Shown here: positions 1-7,919 of the stretch, in pieces
Layout: the number at the start of each line of letters is the position of its first letter
Numbering within the stretch: position 1 is the stretch's first letter
Source of the DNA: Clostridia bacterium
Lineage (GTDB): Bacteria; Bacillota_A; Clostridia; Christensenellales; Aristaeellaceae
Direction of reading: 5' to 3'
Assembly: GCA_017430945.1 (NCBI GenBank)
Contig: JAFRMB010000015.1
Location: forward strand, 1 to 64,000
DNA length: 64,000 nt
Translations under genes and position numbers: made by a program
The notes under the pieces: model-generated
Database searches by the model: none
Seen by the model: only the letters and a program-made list of their open reading frames with translations
Told to the model about the DNA's origin: nothing

Positions 1-1
1 G

Positions 2-43
2 TTCCGCATCAGCGTGGAACAGTACACCGGGACAGCGGCATAA
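2..43 (+). CDS. Possible C-terminal end of an upstream gene (partial)
   Basis: An open frame enters from the left edge and stops at TAA (41-43), reading FRISVEQYTGTAA. An intrinsic terminator follows 13 bases later, as expected for a real gene end. Thirteen residues are too few to assign a family. I cannot exclude that the frame is not coding. Confidence 0.25.
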   Translation, partial: FRISVEQYTGTAA

Positions 44-56
44 TGTAGAGAGGATT

Positions 57-91
57 ACCCGTGAGGACATTGGAGCCTCACGGGTCTTTTT
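57..91 (+). terminator. Rho-independent terminator
   Basis: A 10-bp stem ACCCGTGAGG (57-66) pairs with CCTCACGGGT (76-85) around a 9-nt loop and is followed by CTTTTT. It is oriented to end transcription arriving from the left edge. Confidence 0.8.
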
Positions 92-107
92 CTGTTTCCA
101 GCATAGT

Positions 108-238
108 GTTCACACCGACGATACCATGCCGTTCACATCGAAGCTGGCAAAGCGTTCACATCGACGACAGTATGACTGTCAATAAAGCCACACCGAAATT
201 GTGGAGCTTTGTTGGCGGGGGCATACTGTTTACATCGA
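108..238 (+). repeat. Cluster of GTTCACATCGA repeats with 23-bp period
   Basis: Copies start at 108 (one mismatch), 131 (exact), 154 (exact) and 228 (one mismatch). The first three are spaced exactly 23 bp apart, and the fourth lies 74 bp further on. The same 11-mer occurs on the opposite strand in the anticodon arm of the tRNA-Val gene at 349-359. No gene lies here. The layout resembles iterons or the multi-repeat end of a mobile element, but no transposase or integrase is visible in the window. Confidence 0.6.
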
Positions 239-272
239 GAATTTGAATCGTATTCAAACCGGGAAAAGCAGG

Positions 273-311
273 GCAAAAGGAAGGAGAAGCCTTGATTTTC
301 AGGGCTTCTCC
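273..311 (-). terminator. Terminator of the tRNA-Val unit
   Basis: On the minus strand GGAGAAGCC and GGCTTCTCC (283-291 with 303-311) form a 9-bp stem followed by TTCCTTTT. It lies just downstream of the tRNA 3' end. Confidence 0.75.
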
Positions 312-315
312 AGTT

Positions 316-391
316 TGGTGGTCGCAACAGGACTCGAACCTGTGACCCCATCGATGTGAACGATGTGCTCTACCAACTGAGCCATGCGACC
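316..391 (-). tRNA. tRNA-Val (anticodon CAC)
   Basis: A full cloverleaf can be drawn: acceptor GGTCGCA/TGCGACC, D-stem GCTC/GAGC, anticodon stem CATCG/CGATG around the loop TTCACAT, and T-stem ACAGG/CCTGT with TTCGAGT. The 3' CCA is encoded. The anticodon CAC reads the valine codon GUG. Its promoter (484-512) and terminator (273-311) are both visible, so it is a single-gene unit apart from a 24-bp duplicated piece of its own 5' end in the leader (423-446). Confidence 0.95.
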
Positions 392-422
392 TTGTTTAGT
401 TTGACAACTCGACCAGTACGTA

Positions 423-446
423 CTACCAACTGAGCCATGCGACCTT
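423..446 (-). repeat. Partial duplicate of the tRNA-Val 5' end
   Basis: These 24 bp are an exact direct copy of 370-393, covering the 5' acceptor strand and D-arm of the tRNA gene. They lie 53 bp away, between the tRNA and its promoter. The copy ends after GGTAG and the rest of a tRNA is missing. It looks like the remnant of a second tRNA gene lost by deletion. It should be transcribed as part of the tRNA precursor leader. Confidence 0.8.
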
Positions 447-483
447 ATGTTTCGTCCGTCGCTGTCACTTAACGAACAAAACA

Positions 484-512
484 ATTATAGCATCGGCGCC
501 GCGGGATGTCAA
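484..512 (-). promoter_or_regulatory. Consensus sigma-A promoter for tRNA-Val
   Basis: On the minus strand TTGACA (507-512) and TATAAT (484-489) are separated by 17 bp, a perfect match to consensus. Transcription would start near 477 and run through the partial tRNA copy into tRNA-Val. Confidence 0.9.
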
Positions 513-657
513 GGGCGAATTGCGGATTCGCCGCAACTTTCAGGCAAGTTAACAATCGCCGGCAGTCGGGACAGGCGTCGCAAAGGAGGGTGAAAGGCAA
601 CCGGTCAGGACGCCTCGCCTTGCGACGGCACGGGATCGGCGCGCCGCGGGCCCTCCG
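513..657. other. Gene-free stretch between the tRNA promoter and the kinase gene
   Basis: I see no convincing reading frame, RNA or strong terminator here. A weak imperfect inverted repeat based on GTCGCA and TGCGAC (about 576 and 625) could fold downstream of the minus-strand kinase gene. Confidence 0.4.
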
Positions 658-2430
658 TCAGGCGGGCCGGACGCAGGCGAAGTGGATCGCGCCGACGGCC
701 TGTGCGAACTGCGCCACGGTGAGATCCGGATGGGCGGCCAGCTGCCGCATCAGGGGAGTGTTGGCGAGGCCTTCGTCCGCTGCCTCCAGCTGAAGGGCCG
801 GTGTGATGCGGCGAGCGCCTTCGCAGATGGCCCGGAAGCAGGGGGGATGCTTGACCAGCCGCCCGAACAGCGACCGGTCGTCGCAGGCGGGGGAGAGCAG
901 GTACTTCGTCTCACGCCAGGTGACGGCCAGCGCTTCGCCCACGCCGCGGAACAGCTCGGCAGCCGGCGCGGCAGGGTCGGCCGCGGCCTGCATGAAGCGC
1001 TCGAGGCAGGGCTTGCGCATGTCGTCCGGGGCAGTGGGCACGATCAGGCGATCGCCCGACCACCGGAACAGGCCCTCGTCGAACAGGCTGCGGTAGAGCG
1101 CCGGATCCGCCTGGGGCAGCTGCTTTGCGGCCATGCGGAACACGCCGAACTGCCCGGCGTACTTCTGAAGGGACCCCGGAAGGCCGGTGGTGAAATTGCG
1201 CGTGCTGCGCACGTCATGCGGGTCGAAGGCGCGCTGGCCATGGCAGCCCAGATCGATGATGAAGTTGTACACCTCGAGCGGGATCTCGGGGATGCCGCCG
1301 TCGGGCAGGATCCAGCCCGTGCCGAGATCGGTGCCCAGCGAATGGGCAAAGCAGCCGTTCGACAGGTCGCGGCCCGCGGCGGCCTGCTCCACCGCGGCGG
1401 TAAAGGCGGCCATGGGCCCGTCGTTGACGATCCTCACCGCGCCGCCCGGGCGCACGAACGCGGCCAGGCGATCGCCGAGCGACGACAGCCTGCCGAATTC
1501 CGACTCGTAATCCAGCGCGGCGTTGCCGCGGATGCCCTGCGTCTTGGGCGTCTCGCCGCCCGCGATGCGGCCCTTTATCACCACGTCGGGAAAGCACAGG
1601 CCGATGCCGTCGAGCGGCCGGAGCCTGTCGCCCAGGCGGGCTTCCATGGCGGCCACCGCTGCGGCGATGTCGCCGTCTGAGGCGGTGCGGTCGAACGCGG
1701 CGGCCGGCAGTTCGCCCTGCAGGCCTTCGGCCGCCATGCATACCGCGGCGCGCATGAGGCGGGTCAGCAGTTCGAGCGGATCGAGCAGCTGCCGGGCGCA
1801 TGTGCAGGCGGCCGGGTTCCAGTCGTATTCCTTGAACGCGCACAGGTGGCCGTCCAGAGAGGCGGCCAGCTTGATGTCCGTGCCGCCGATGTCCATGCCC
1901 ATATAACGGCCCCGGGCGGCGATGGCGGGCGCATCGGCAAATACCGGCGCGCCGCCCGCGCGCGGCGACAACGGCACCGGCGGCTCGCACGCGATGTCGC
2001 GGACGTCGAACCGGAAGCGGACGTCCGGCCCCAGCAGCGATGCCAGCACGCGCTGGTTGACGTTCAGACACTTACCCCAGCCCGCGCGCGCGGCAAGCGG
2101 CGCATCCGACTGGAAGATCGCGTTCAGGCGGGCGGCAAATTCCGAGAGCGTCCGATCCGCCGGGTCGACGTAGATGTGCGCGGCCTGCGCGCCGAGGGCC
2201 GACAGCGCGTTGTAGAGCGTGGCCGTCAGGTATTCCTCGATGAACGCGCGGGACGCCGCGTCCTCCTCTGCCGGCAGCAGCAGCGCGAAGCGCCGCACAG
2301 AGCCGTCATACAGATGCATGTGGATGTGGAAGGGCCGGCTGCCCGCCTGCTGGAAGGCGTCGCGGACGCGGGAGATGTAGACGGGCCGGTCGGCATGCGC
2401 CTCTTCCAGGAACGATCGGATTACAGACAT
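658..2430 (-). CDS. ROK/hexokinase-like sugar kinase family protein
   Basis: This 590-residue protein has an actin-like ATPase fold signature: the phosphate-1 motif DIGGTDIK at residues 180-187 and a second glycine-rich segment GTDLGTGW near 380. That places it with ROK-type sugar kinases and related ASKHA proteins, which phosphorylate sugars in the cytosol with ATP. The first ~170 residues are an additional domain I do not recognise, and the protein is nearly twice the usual ROK length (about 300). The start was chosen because AAGGAGG lies 8 nt before ATG at 2430. In-frame sequence further upstream lacks a ribosome site and runs into the promoter. Substrate unknown; it stands alone, divergent from the metallophosphoesterase. 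Confidence 0.65.
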   Translation of the reverse strand: MSVIRSFLEEAHADRPVYISRVRDAFQQAGSRPFHIHMHLYDGSVRRFALLLPAEEDAASRAFIEEYLTATLYNALSALGAQAAHIYVDPADRTLSEFAARLNAIFQSDAPLAARAGWGKCLNVNQRVLASLLGPDVRFRFDVRDIACEPPVPLSPRAGGAPVFADAPAIAARGRYMGMDIGGTDIKLAASLDGHLCAFKEYDWNPAACTCARQLLDPLELLTRLMRAAVCMAAEGLQGELPAAAFDRTASDGDIAAAVAAMEARLGDRLRPLDGIGLCFPDVVIKGRIAGGETPKTQGIRGNAALDYESEFGRLSSLGDRLAAFVRPGGAVRIVNDGPMAAFTAAVEQAAAGRDLSNGCFAHSLGTDLGTGWILPDGGIPEIPLEVYNFIIDLGCHGQRAFDPHDVRSTRNFTTGLPGSLQKYAGQFGVFRMAAKQLPQADPALYRSLFDEGLFRWSGDRLIVPTAPDDMRKPCLERFMQAAADPAAPAAELFRGVGEALAVTWRETKYLLSPACDDRSLFGRLVKHPPCFRAICEGARRITPALQLEAADEGLANTPLMRQLAAHPDLTVAQFAQAVGAIHFACVRPA

Positions 2431-2463
2431 GCTGAACCCTCCTTGCAGCTCACTTCTGCCTCC

Positions 2464-2493
2464 ATGATAGCATCGGTCGAACGGCATTGTCAA
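2464..2493 (-). promoter_or_regulatory. Promoter for the ROK-like kinase gene
   Basis: On the minus strand TTGACA (2488-2493) and TATCAT (2464-2469) are 18 bp apart, 34 bp before the start codon. The plus-strand gene at 2603 has only a weak candidate: TATGAT at 2529-2534 with a poor -35. Confidence 0.75.
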
Positions 2494-2602
2494 GCGCGCG
2501 GATGGTGGCAAAAATAACAAGGATGTGATATGATAGGAATGTGAAGAGCCCTTTGGACGGACGCGGCATGCCGTGGATCGGGTGCGGCGGGAGAGATTCG
2601 AT

Positions 2603-3703
2603 ATGTGGACGATGATCATGACGACCATGGCGGTCATGGCGGTGGCGCTGGCGGCCCGCCTGGCGGCGCGGGTGCGGGGGACGCGTGTATTCGCGCGCGT
2701 CCGGGAAAAGCACAGGATCCTCTCATGGCCGCTGGCCATGCTGCCGGTCGCCGCGGTCGGGCTGACCTTTGCGCTGTGCGTCAATGTGACGACGGCCTTC
2801 GTGGTGCTGCTGCACCTGCTGGTGATCTGGGAGCTCAGCGCGCTGCTCGTGCGGCTGGCGGCGCGCGCCGCGCGGCGCCCATACAGCCGCGACGTCGCCG
2901 CCATCGGCGGCCTCTCGTTGACGGTCGTCTGTCTGGGTGCGGGCTGGTATATGGCGCACCACGTGTTCCGGACGGATTACCGACTGGTCACGGACGAGAT
3001 CCCGGCCGGGGAACGGCTGCGCATCGTGGAGATCGCGGATGCCCACCTGGGCATCACGCTGGACGGCGAGCGCTTTGCCCGGCAGATGGAGCGCGTGCAG
3101 GCGCTCGAGCCCGACGCGGTGCTGATCGTCGGCGACTTCGTGGATGACGACACCAGCGCGGCCGACATGCGCGAGGGCTGCGCGGCGCTGGGCCGGCTGA
3201 AGACCCGCTGTGGCGTGTACTTCTCCTACGGCAATCACGACATGGGCTATTTCAGATACCGCAATTTCAGCGCGGGCGAGCTGCTGGCCGCGCTGGAGCA
3301 GAACGGCGTGACCGTGCTGGCGGACGAGGCCGTCCGCGCGGGGGATGATCTGTGGATCGTCGGGCGCCGGGATCGCACCATGCACGACCGGTCGTCGCCG
3401 TCGGAGCTGATGGCGGGCGTGGACGGCGAAGGCTACACCGTGATGATGGATCACCAGCCGAACGACTACGCCGCGGAGGCGGCCGCGGGGCCGGATCTCG
3501 TGCTCTCCGGTCACACCCACGGTGGCCACATCTGGCCGGCCGGGCTGATCGGGCTGGCGATGGGGGCCAACGACAGGGTCTACGGCATCGAGACGCGCGG
3601 GGACACCACCTTCATCGTCACCTCCGGCATCTCCGGCTGGGCGATCCCCTTCAAGACCGGCACCTTTTCCGAATTTGTGGTGATCGACGTCGTCGGCGCA
3701 TAG
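2603..3703 (+). CDS. Membrane-anchored calcineurin-like metallophosphoesterase
   Basis: This 366-residue protein carries the full metallophosphoesterase motif series: DAHLG, GDFVDD, GNHD and SGHTHGGH. These residues normally bind two metal ions. Three or four hydrophobic segments precede the catalytic domain (within residues ~1-120), so the enzyme is probably tethered with its catalytic face outside, like YkuE/YaeI proteins, some of which act on phospholipids. ATG at 2603 is preferred because GGGAGAG lies about 9 nt upstream; a GTG ten codons earlier has no ribosome site. It ends in TAG. The substrate cannot be told from the sequence. Confidence 0.85.
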   Translation: MWTMIMTTMAVMAVALAARLAARVRGTRVFARVREKHRILSWPLAMLPVAAVGLTFALCVNVTTAFVVLLHLLVIWELSALLVRLAARAARRPYSRDVAAIGGLSLTVVCLGAGWYMAHHVFRTDYRLVTDEIPAGERLRIVEIADAHLGITLDGERFARQMERVQALEPDAVLIVGDFVDDDTSAADMREGCAALGRLKTRCGVYFSYGNHDMGYFRYRNFSAGELLAALEQNGVTVLADEAVRAGDDLWIVGRRDRTMHDRSSPSELMAGVDGEGYTVMMDHQPNDYAAEAAAGPDLVLSGHTHGGHIWPAGLIGLAMGANDRVYGIETRGDTTFIVTSGISGWAIPFKTGTFSEFVVIDVVGA

Positions 3704-3798
3704 CGCGACGTCGCTCAGATCAACGGCCGCGGACCCGGCCCTGGGTGCCGCGGAACGACCGGGATGATCATTTCAACGAAAGGAATCGGGGGAAGAAC

Positions 3799-5310
3799 AT
3801 GATCACGAATGACAAAAGCATCGTGGAGCTCAAGCACTTTGTACTCAGAGAGGTATGCCGCCTGGCATGGGAGGGGCAGCTGACGCCGGAGAATACGGAG
3901 AAGATCGTCTACGAAGTCAGCCCGGGACCGCAGCCGAAGTATCGCTGCTGCGTCTACAAGGAGCGCGAGATCACGCGCGGCAGGATCCGCCTGGCCATGG
4001 GCCAGTGTCCCGACGTCAACCATCAGACGAACAACGTGGTGGCCGTGATCCCCGCGGCCTGCGATGACTGCCCGATCCAGGATTATTTCGTCTCCGACAT
4101 CTGCAGGTTCTGCCTGGGCAGGGCCTGCCTGAACGCCTGCCGGTTCGGCGCCATCGCCCCGGGCGACGCCAAGATGCGCATCGATCCGCTGAAGTGCAAG
4201 TCCTGCGGCATGTGCGCGAAGGCCTGCCCCTTCGGCGCCATCATACACCAGGAGCGCCCCTGCAAGAAGGCGTGCCCGGTCGGCGCCATCACCTACGACG
4301 AGGCGGGCATCAGTACGATCGACGAGGAGAAGTGCGTGCACTGCGGCCACTGCATCCACAGCTGCCCCTTCGGCGCGATCGGCTCCAAGATCTACGCGGT
4401 CGACGTGATCCGGGCCATCCAGAGCGGCAAGCGCGTCATCGCGATGTGCGCTCCCGCCACCGAGGGACAGTTCGGCAAGGCGATCGGCATGGCGGCCGTG
4501 CGCGCGGGGCTCATGAAGCTGGGCTTTGCAGACATGGTCGAGGTCGGGCTGGGCGGCGACATGACGGCGGCCTATGAGGCGCTGGAGTGGATCGAAGCCC
4601 GGAAAGAGAGTCGCAAGATGACCACATCCTGCTGCCCGGCGTTCATCTCCATGCTGCGCCATCACTTCCCGAAGCAGTACGAGGAAAACAAGTCCGACAC
4701 GGTGTCGCCCATGGTCGCGGTGTCCCGCTATCTGAAATCGCGCGATCCGGACTGCGTGACGGTGTTCATCGGGCCGTGCATCGCGAAGAAGGGCGAGACG
4801 CTGAACCCGTATATCGCCGACTCCGCCGACTACGCGCTGACCTATGGCGAGATCGTGGCGATGCTGGACTCCAGACAGATCCTGCTGGAGCCCGTGCCGG
4901 AGGACTATCAGGAGGCCTCCGTGTTCGGCAAGCGCTTTGCGGGCACCGGCGGCGTGGCCGACGCCGTGCTCGAGGTCATGCGCGAGATGGGCGAGGACGT
5001 CTCCGATATCAACCTGCTGACCTGCGCCGGCGGCGAGGCGTGCAAGAAGGCACTGATGCAGCTGAAGGCCGGGCGCCTGAACGAGGATTTCATCGAAGGC
5101 ATGATGTGCCCGGGCGGCTGTGTGGGCGGTCCTTCCAAGCATCAGGCTGAGGCGATCGTCATACAGGCGCGCAAGGACCTCCTGGCGAACGCCGACGGGC
5201 GAAAGATCCTTGAGAACCTGGAGAAGTATCCGATGGACAGCTTTTCCATGTTCCGGGACGGACATATGGACCCGGATGCATCGCCCTTCCCGCGCAAGCA
5301 GACTCCGTGA
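3799..5310 (+). CDS. Monomeric [FeFe] hydrogenase, group B type
   Basis: This 503-residue enzyme interconverts protons and H2, probably with ferredoxin, in the cytosol. Cysteine clusters at about residues 89-114, 133-143, 155-159 and 179-189 (CKSCGMCAKACP and CVHCGHCIHSCP types) bind [4Fe-4S] relay clusters. The H-cluster domain follows with TSCCP (Cys278, Cys279), GPCIAKKGE (Cys327) and MMCPGGC (Cys437, Cys441). These match the L1, L2 and L3 motifs, although L2 has GPC where many enzymes have MPC. There is no [2Fe-2S] plant-type domain at the N terminus, which fits the compact group B layout. GGGGGA precedes ATG 3799, and a strong terminator follows. No maturases (HydEFG) are in the window. 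Confidence 0.9.
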   Translation: MITNDKSIVELKHFVLREVCRLAWEGQLTPENTEKIVYEVSPGPQPKYRCCVYKEREITRGRIRLAMGQCPDVNHQTNNVVAVIPAACDDCPIQDYFVSDICRFCLGRACLNACRFGAIAPGDAKMRIDPLKCKSCGMCAKACPFGAIIHQERPCKKACPVGAITYDEAGISTIDEEKCVHCGHCIHSCPFGAIGSKIYAVDVIRAIQSGKRVIAMCAPATEGQFGKAIGMAAVRAGLMKLGFADMVEVGLGGDMTAAYEALEWIEARKESRKMTTSCCPAFISMLRHHFPKQYEENKSDTVSPMVAVSRYLKSRDPDCVTVFIGPCIAKKGETLNPYIADSADYALTYGEIVAMLDSRQILLEPVPEDYQEASVFGKRFAGTGGVADAVLEVMREMGEDVSDINLLTCAGGEACKKALMQLKAGRLNEDFIEGMMCPGGCVGGPSKHQAEAIVIQARKDLLANADGRKILENLEKYPMDSFSMFRDGHMDPDASPFPRKQTP

Positions 5311-5329
5311 CGGCGTGACGCGGCGATGA

Positions 5330-5376
5330 AACGCTCCCCCTCGAGGCGCGGCAGCGCTTTGAGGGGGAGCGTTTTT
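5330..5376. terminator. Bidirectional terminator between convergent genes
   Basis: The 13-bp stem AACGCTCCCCCTC (5330-5342) pairs with GAGGGGGAGCGTT (5361-5373) and leads into TTTTT on the plus strand. On the minus strand the stem is followed by TCATCG, a weaker tract. It separates the hydrogenase gene from the convergent hydrolase gene. Confidence 0.85.
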
Positions 5377-5390
5377 CGCTTTGGAGGGCG

Positions 5391-6395
5391 TCAGCGCGTC
5401 TGCGGCGCGCGTACGGACAGGAAGGCCAGCACATCGCGCCACCAGGGGAACAGGACCTCGTCTGCGGAACGGTAGATCTCGTGCTTCGCGCCCCGGACGG
5501 TCACATGTGAGCCGTCCGGCACGCGGTCGATGAACATCTTCTGAGGGACGGGCAGCACGGTGGCGTCCAGCGCGGCGGTATACAGCCGCACCTTCGCGTC
5601 GATGCGCTCCACCGCGCCGGGAGCGAGGATGCGGTCGGTCACGTCGATGGACTCGAGCGTCCAGCCGTAGCTGGGACCGTTGTTCGTGAACAGCGGCTCT
5701 TCGCGCCGCTGCGCCTCGTACCAGTCGAAGCGCGCGCGCCCGGTGGCGCAGGAGGTGTCGAAATCATCCGGCCAGGTGTAGGGCTTTGAGGTGAAGATGC
5801 GCTGCCGGCCGCGCCCGAGCGCGATGGCTGCGCGGCACATCAGGCGCGCGGATGGCTTCGGCATGCCGTGTAGGTCGGGTGCGATCATCGGCGCGCACAT
5901 CGCGGCGCGGTCAAAGAACCCGGGGTGGCTCTCCAGAAAGAGCGCCGTCACCGCGCCGCCCATGGAGTGGCAGAACACGCGATGGGGCATGGGCATGCCC
6001 GGCAGCATCTGTGCGCAGACGACCGACATGTCCCGCACGTACGCGTCGAACGCGTCGACGTGGGTCAGCGAAGCGTCGGCCAGCGCCGGATCGCGCCACG
6101 AGCGCCCGTGACCGCGCTGGTCGTAGGCGACGACGCTCATGCCGCACTCGAGCAGGGAATGGATGAGCTCGGCGTATTTTTCGATGTTTTCCGTGAAGCC
6201 GTGCAGGAGCATCACGGTGCCGCGCGGCGCACTCGCGTCGAACCGCGAGACGAAGAGCGGACGGCCGCCGTCGCCGGGCACGACCAGATCCGTCCGGCAG
6301 CTGTCGATGCGGGGCAGTACGACCTCGCGCATGGTCTCGGCATAGCGATCGGAAAGCGCCAGGCCTTCGGCGTTCAACCGGGGATCGCCGGACAT
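5391..6395 (-). CDS. Alpha/beta hydrolase, monoacylglycerol lipase-like
   Basis: This 334-residue protein has the order of a serine hydrolase of the Hydrolase_4 family: the oxyanion-hole segment LLHGFTEN near residue 61, YDQRGHGRS near 88, and the nucleophile elbow CHSMGG near 138. A late Asp (ALDATV) and His (GAKHEIYRS) complete the triad. The elbow reads C-x-S-x-G instead of the usual G-x-S-x-G. It probably cleaves monoacylglycerols or lysophospholipids in the cytosol. ATG 6395 is preceded by GGGGGTGAT. It begins 17 bp after the symporter gene, so the two are probably cotranscribed. Confidence 0.85.
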   Translation of the reverse strand: MSGDPRLNAEGLALSDRYAETMREVVLPRIDSCRTDLVVPGDGGRPLFVSRFDASAPRGTVMLLHGFTENIEKYAELIHSLLECGMSVVAYDQRGHGRSWRDPALADASLTHVDAFDAYVRDMSVVCAQMLPGMPMPHRVFCHSMGGAVTALFLESHPGFFDRAAMCAPMIAPDLHGMPKPSARLMCRAAIALGRGRQRIFTSKPYTWPDDFDTSCATGRARFDWYEAQRREEPLFTNNGPSYGWTLESIDVTDRILAPGAVERIDAKVRLYTAALDATVLPVPQKMFIDRVPDGSHVTVRGAKHEIYRSADEVLFPWWRDVLAFLSVRAPQTR

Positions 6396-6412
6396 GAGAT
6401 CACCCCCTGCGG

Positions 6413-7780
6413 TCAGGACTTTTCGATGATGCGCGCATAGACCCTGCGCTCGTTGTACAGCGCGAACAGCACGCCGCCGAGCACGCACACCGCCGCCGCG
6501 GCGATGGCGGTGATGCGATAGCCGAGGCCGGTCTCCCGGCCGATGGTCGCAAAGGCCGTGACCATCAGCATGGCGATGGACTGGCCCATTTTAAAGGCGA
6601 ACGTGCGCGCGGCGTAAAACATGCCGCTTCGGTTCACGTGGGTCTCGAGCGCGTCGCACTCGGCGATGTCCGCCACCACGGCCTGAGGCAGTATGCCGAA
6701 TACGGCCATCGCCGGCGCGGCCACTGCACAGAGGATGTAGCCCTGGACGGCGGGCGGGAAGGGCAGCCGGCTGCCGAAACAGGCGGTGTAGAGGAAGCAA
6801 AGCGTGAACACCGTGAATGCGAAGAGGATCAGCTTTTTCTTTCCGAGCTTCGGGGTCAGCCGGTTGATGGGCACGTAGAACAGCATGGACAGGGCCGTCA
6901 TCAGCACGAAGTATACCGTGGACATGCTCTCGTCCAGTCTGAGGAGCGAGGTGACGAAGAAGGGGAGCGCGGTCTGGAACATCGTGATGCCCAGGAAGTA
7001 CGCGATGTCCGAAGCCACGAACACCCGGAAGTCCCTGTTTTTGAACGTGGCCGCCAGTGAGCGCAGGGCGGGGGTGTCGTTGGGGACGACGTCGATGTAG
7101 TCGCGCTCCCGGATGGCGAATACAGGCACGAACATGCAGACCATGCCGATCAGCGACAGCGCCGTGAACGTCACGCGGATCGCGGTCACCCGGGGCATGG
7201 ATCTCTCCAGCAGCCCCCAGATCACCGGCGCCACATAGGCGACTGCCATGCCGGCGATGTAAGTGAACGAGATCGAGGTGGAGATGGCCATGCGGGTCTT
7301 CTGGTCGCTGCCGAGCTCGGGGATCAGCGCGTTGTACGGCGTGCAGTACATGGTCATGAACAGGTAGAACAGCATGAGCATCACAAACAGGCAGCCGGCG
7401 TTCAGCCAGCTCTCGCGTCCCACGGGCGACCAGAAGGTGAGTATGCACGACAGCGCGAACGGTATGGCAGCCACGCGCATGAAGGGGATGCGCCGGCCGT
7501 TCTTCGATCTGCAGCGGTCCGACAGCGAGGCGATGAGCGGATCCGTGACGGCGTCGAATATGCGCCCGATCGCCGTGATCGCGCCGAGTATCGTCAAAAG
7601 GCCCAGCACGACGCGCCCCTGAGGGATCAGGATCGGCTGCCCCGCCTGCTGCGTGGCGAGGTCGGGCTGATAGTAGGGCACCAGCCAGCTGGAGATCAGC
7701 GCCGCCAGTACCGACCAGCCAAACTGGCCGATGGCGAAGCACCATACTTTCCCTGTAGACAGCTTCCTTGTCTGAGACAT
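6413..7780 (-). CDS. GPH-family (glycoside-pentoside-hexuronide) cation symporter
   Basis: This 455-residue membrane protein has about twelve hydrophobic segments. The early loop IGRIFDAVTDPLIASLSD and the following RCRSKNGRRIPFM are hallmark GPH/MFS_2 sequences. These carriers bring sugars into the cell with H+ or Na+. The sugar is not evident. GAGGAG lies about 10 nt before the ATG. It is the first gene of a two-gene unit with the downstream lipase-like hydrolase. Confidence 0.85.
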   Translation of the reverse strand: MSQTRKLSTGKVWCFAIGQFGWSVLAALISSWLVPYYQPDLATQQAGQPILIPQGRVVLGLLTILGAITAIGRIFDAVTDPLIASLSDRCRSKNGRRIPFMRVAAIPFALSCILTFWSPVGRESWLNAGCLFVMLMLFYLFMTMYCTPYNALIPELGSDQKTRMAISTSISFTYIAGMAVAYVAPVIWGLLERSMPRVTAIRVTFTALSLIGMVCMFVPVFAIRERDYIDVVPNDTPALRSLAATFKNRDFRVFVASDIAYFLGITMFQTALPFFVTSLLRLDESMSTVYFVLMTALSMLFYVPINRLTPKLGKKKLILFAFTVFTLCFLYTACFGSRLPFPPAVQGYILCAVAAPAMAVFGILPQAVVADIAECDALETHVNRSGMFYAARTFAFKMGQSIAMLMVTAFATIGRETGLGYRITAIAAAAVCVLGGVLFALYNERRVYARIIEKS

Positions 7781-7866
7781 CTTTCACACGCTCCTCTTCC
7801 TTCGGACTGCGTCCGCGCCGGCGACGATAAGCTTTGCCGAACGGCGCACGTCCGATACCCCTGACC

Positions 7867-7895
7867 ATTCTAACACAAAAAGGCCGTCCGCGCAA
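7867..7895 (-). promoter_or_regulatory. Promoter for the symporter-hydrolase unit
   Basis: On the minus strand TTGCGC (7890-7895), 17 bp, TAGAAT (7867-7872). The -35 element sits inside the loop and stem of the preceding terminator, so the two signals overlap. Confidence 0.6.
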
Positions 7896-7906
7896 TGGCG
7901 GACGGC
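7875..7906 (-). terminator. Terminator of the adaptor/ABC/peptidoglycan-binding cluster
   Basis: The 9-bp stem GCCGTCCGC/GCGGACGGC (7898-7906 with 7883-7891 on the minus strand) is followed by CTTTTTG. It lies 12 bp after the stop of the last adaptor gene. Confidence 0.85.
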
Positions 7907-7919
7907 AAAGCGTCATGGG

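Noticed and set aside
108..238. CRISPR array
   Set aside because: Repeat units are only 11 bp conserved with 12-bp intervals, too short for repeats and spacers, and no cas genes are visible.
506..793. 95-codon plus-strand frame overlapping the kinase gene end
   Set aside because: Arg/Ala/Ser-rich shadow frame that starts inside the tRNA promoter and is antisense to the real gene end.
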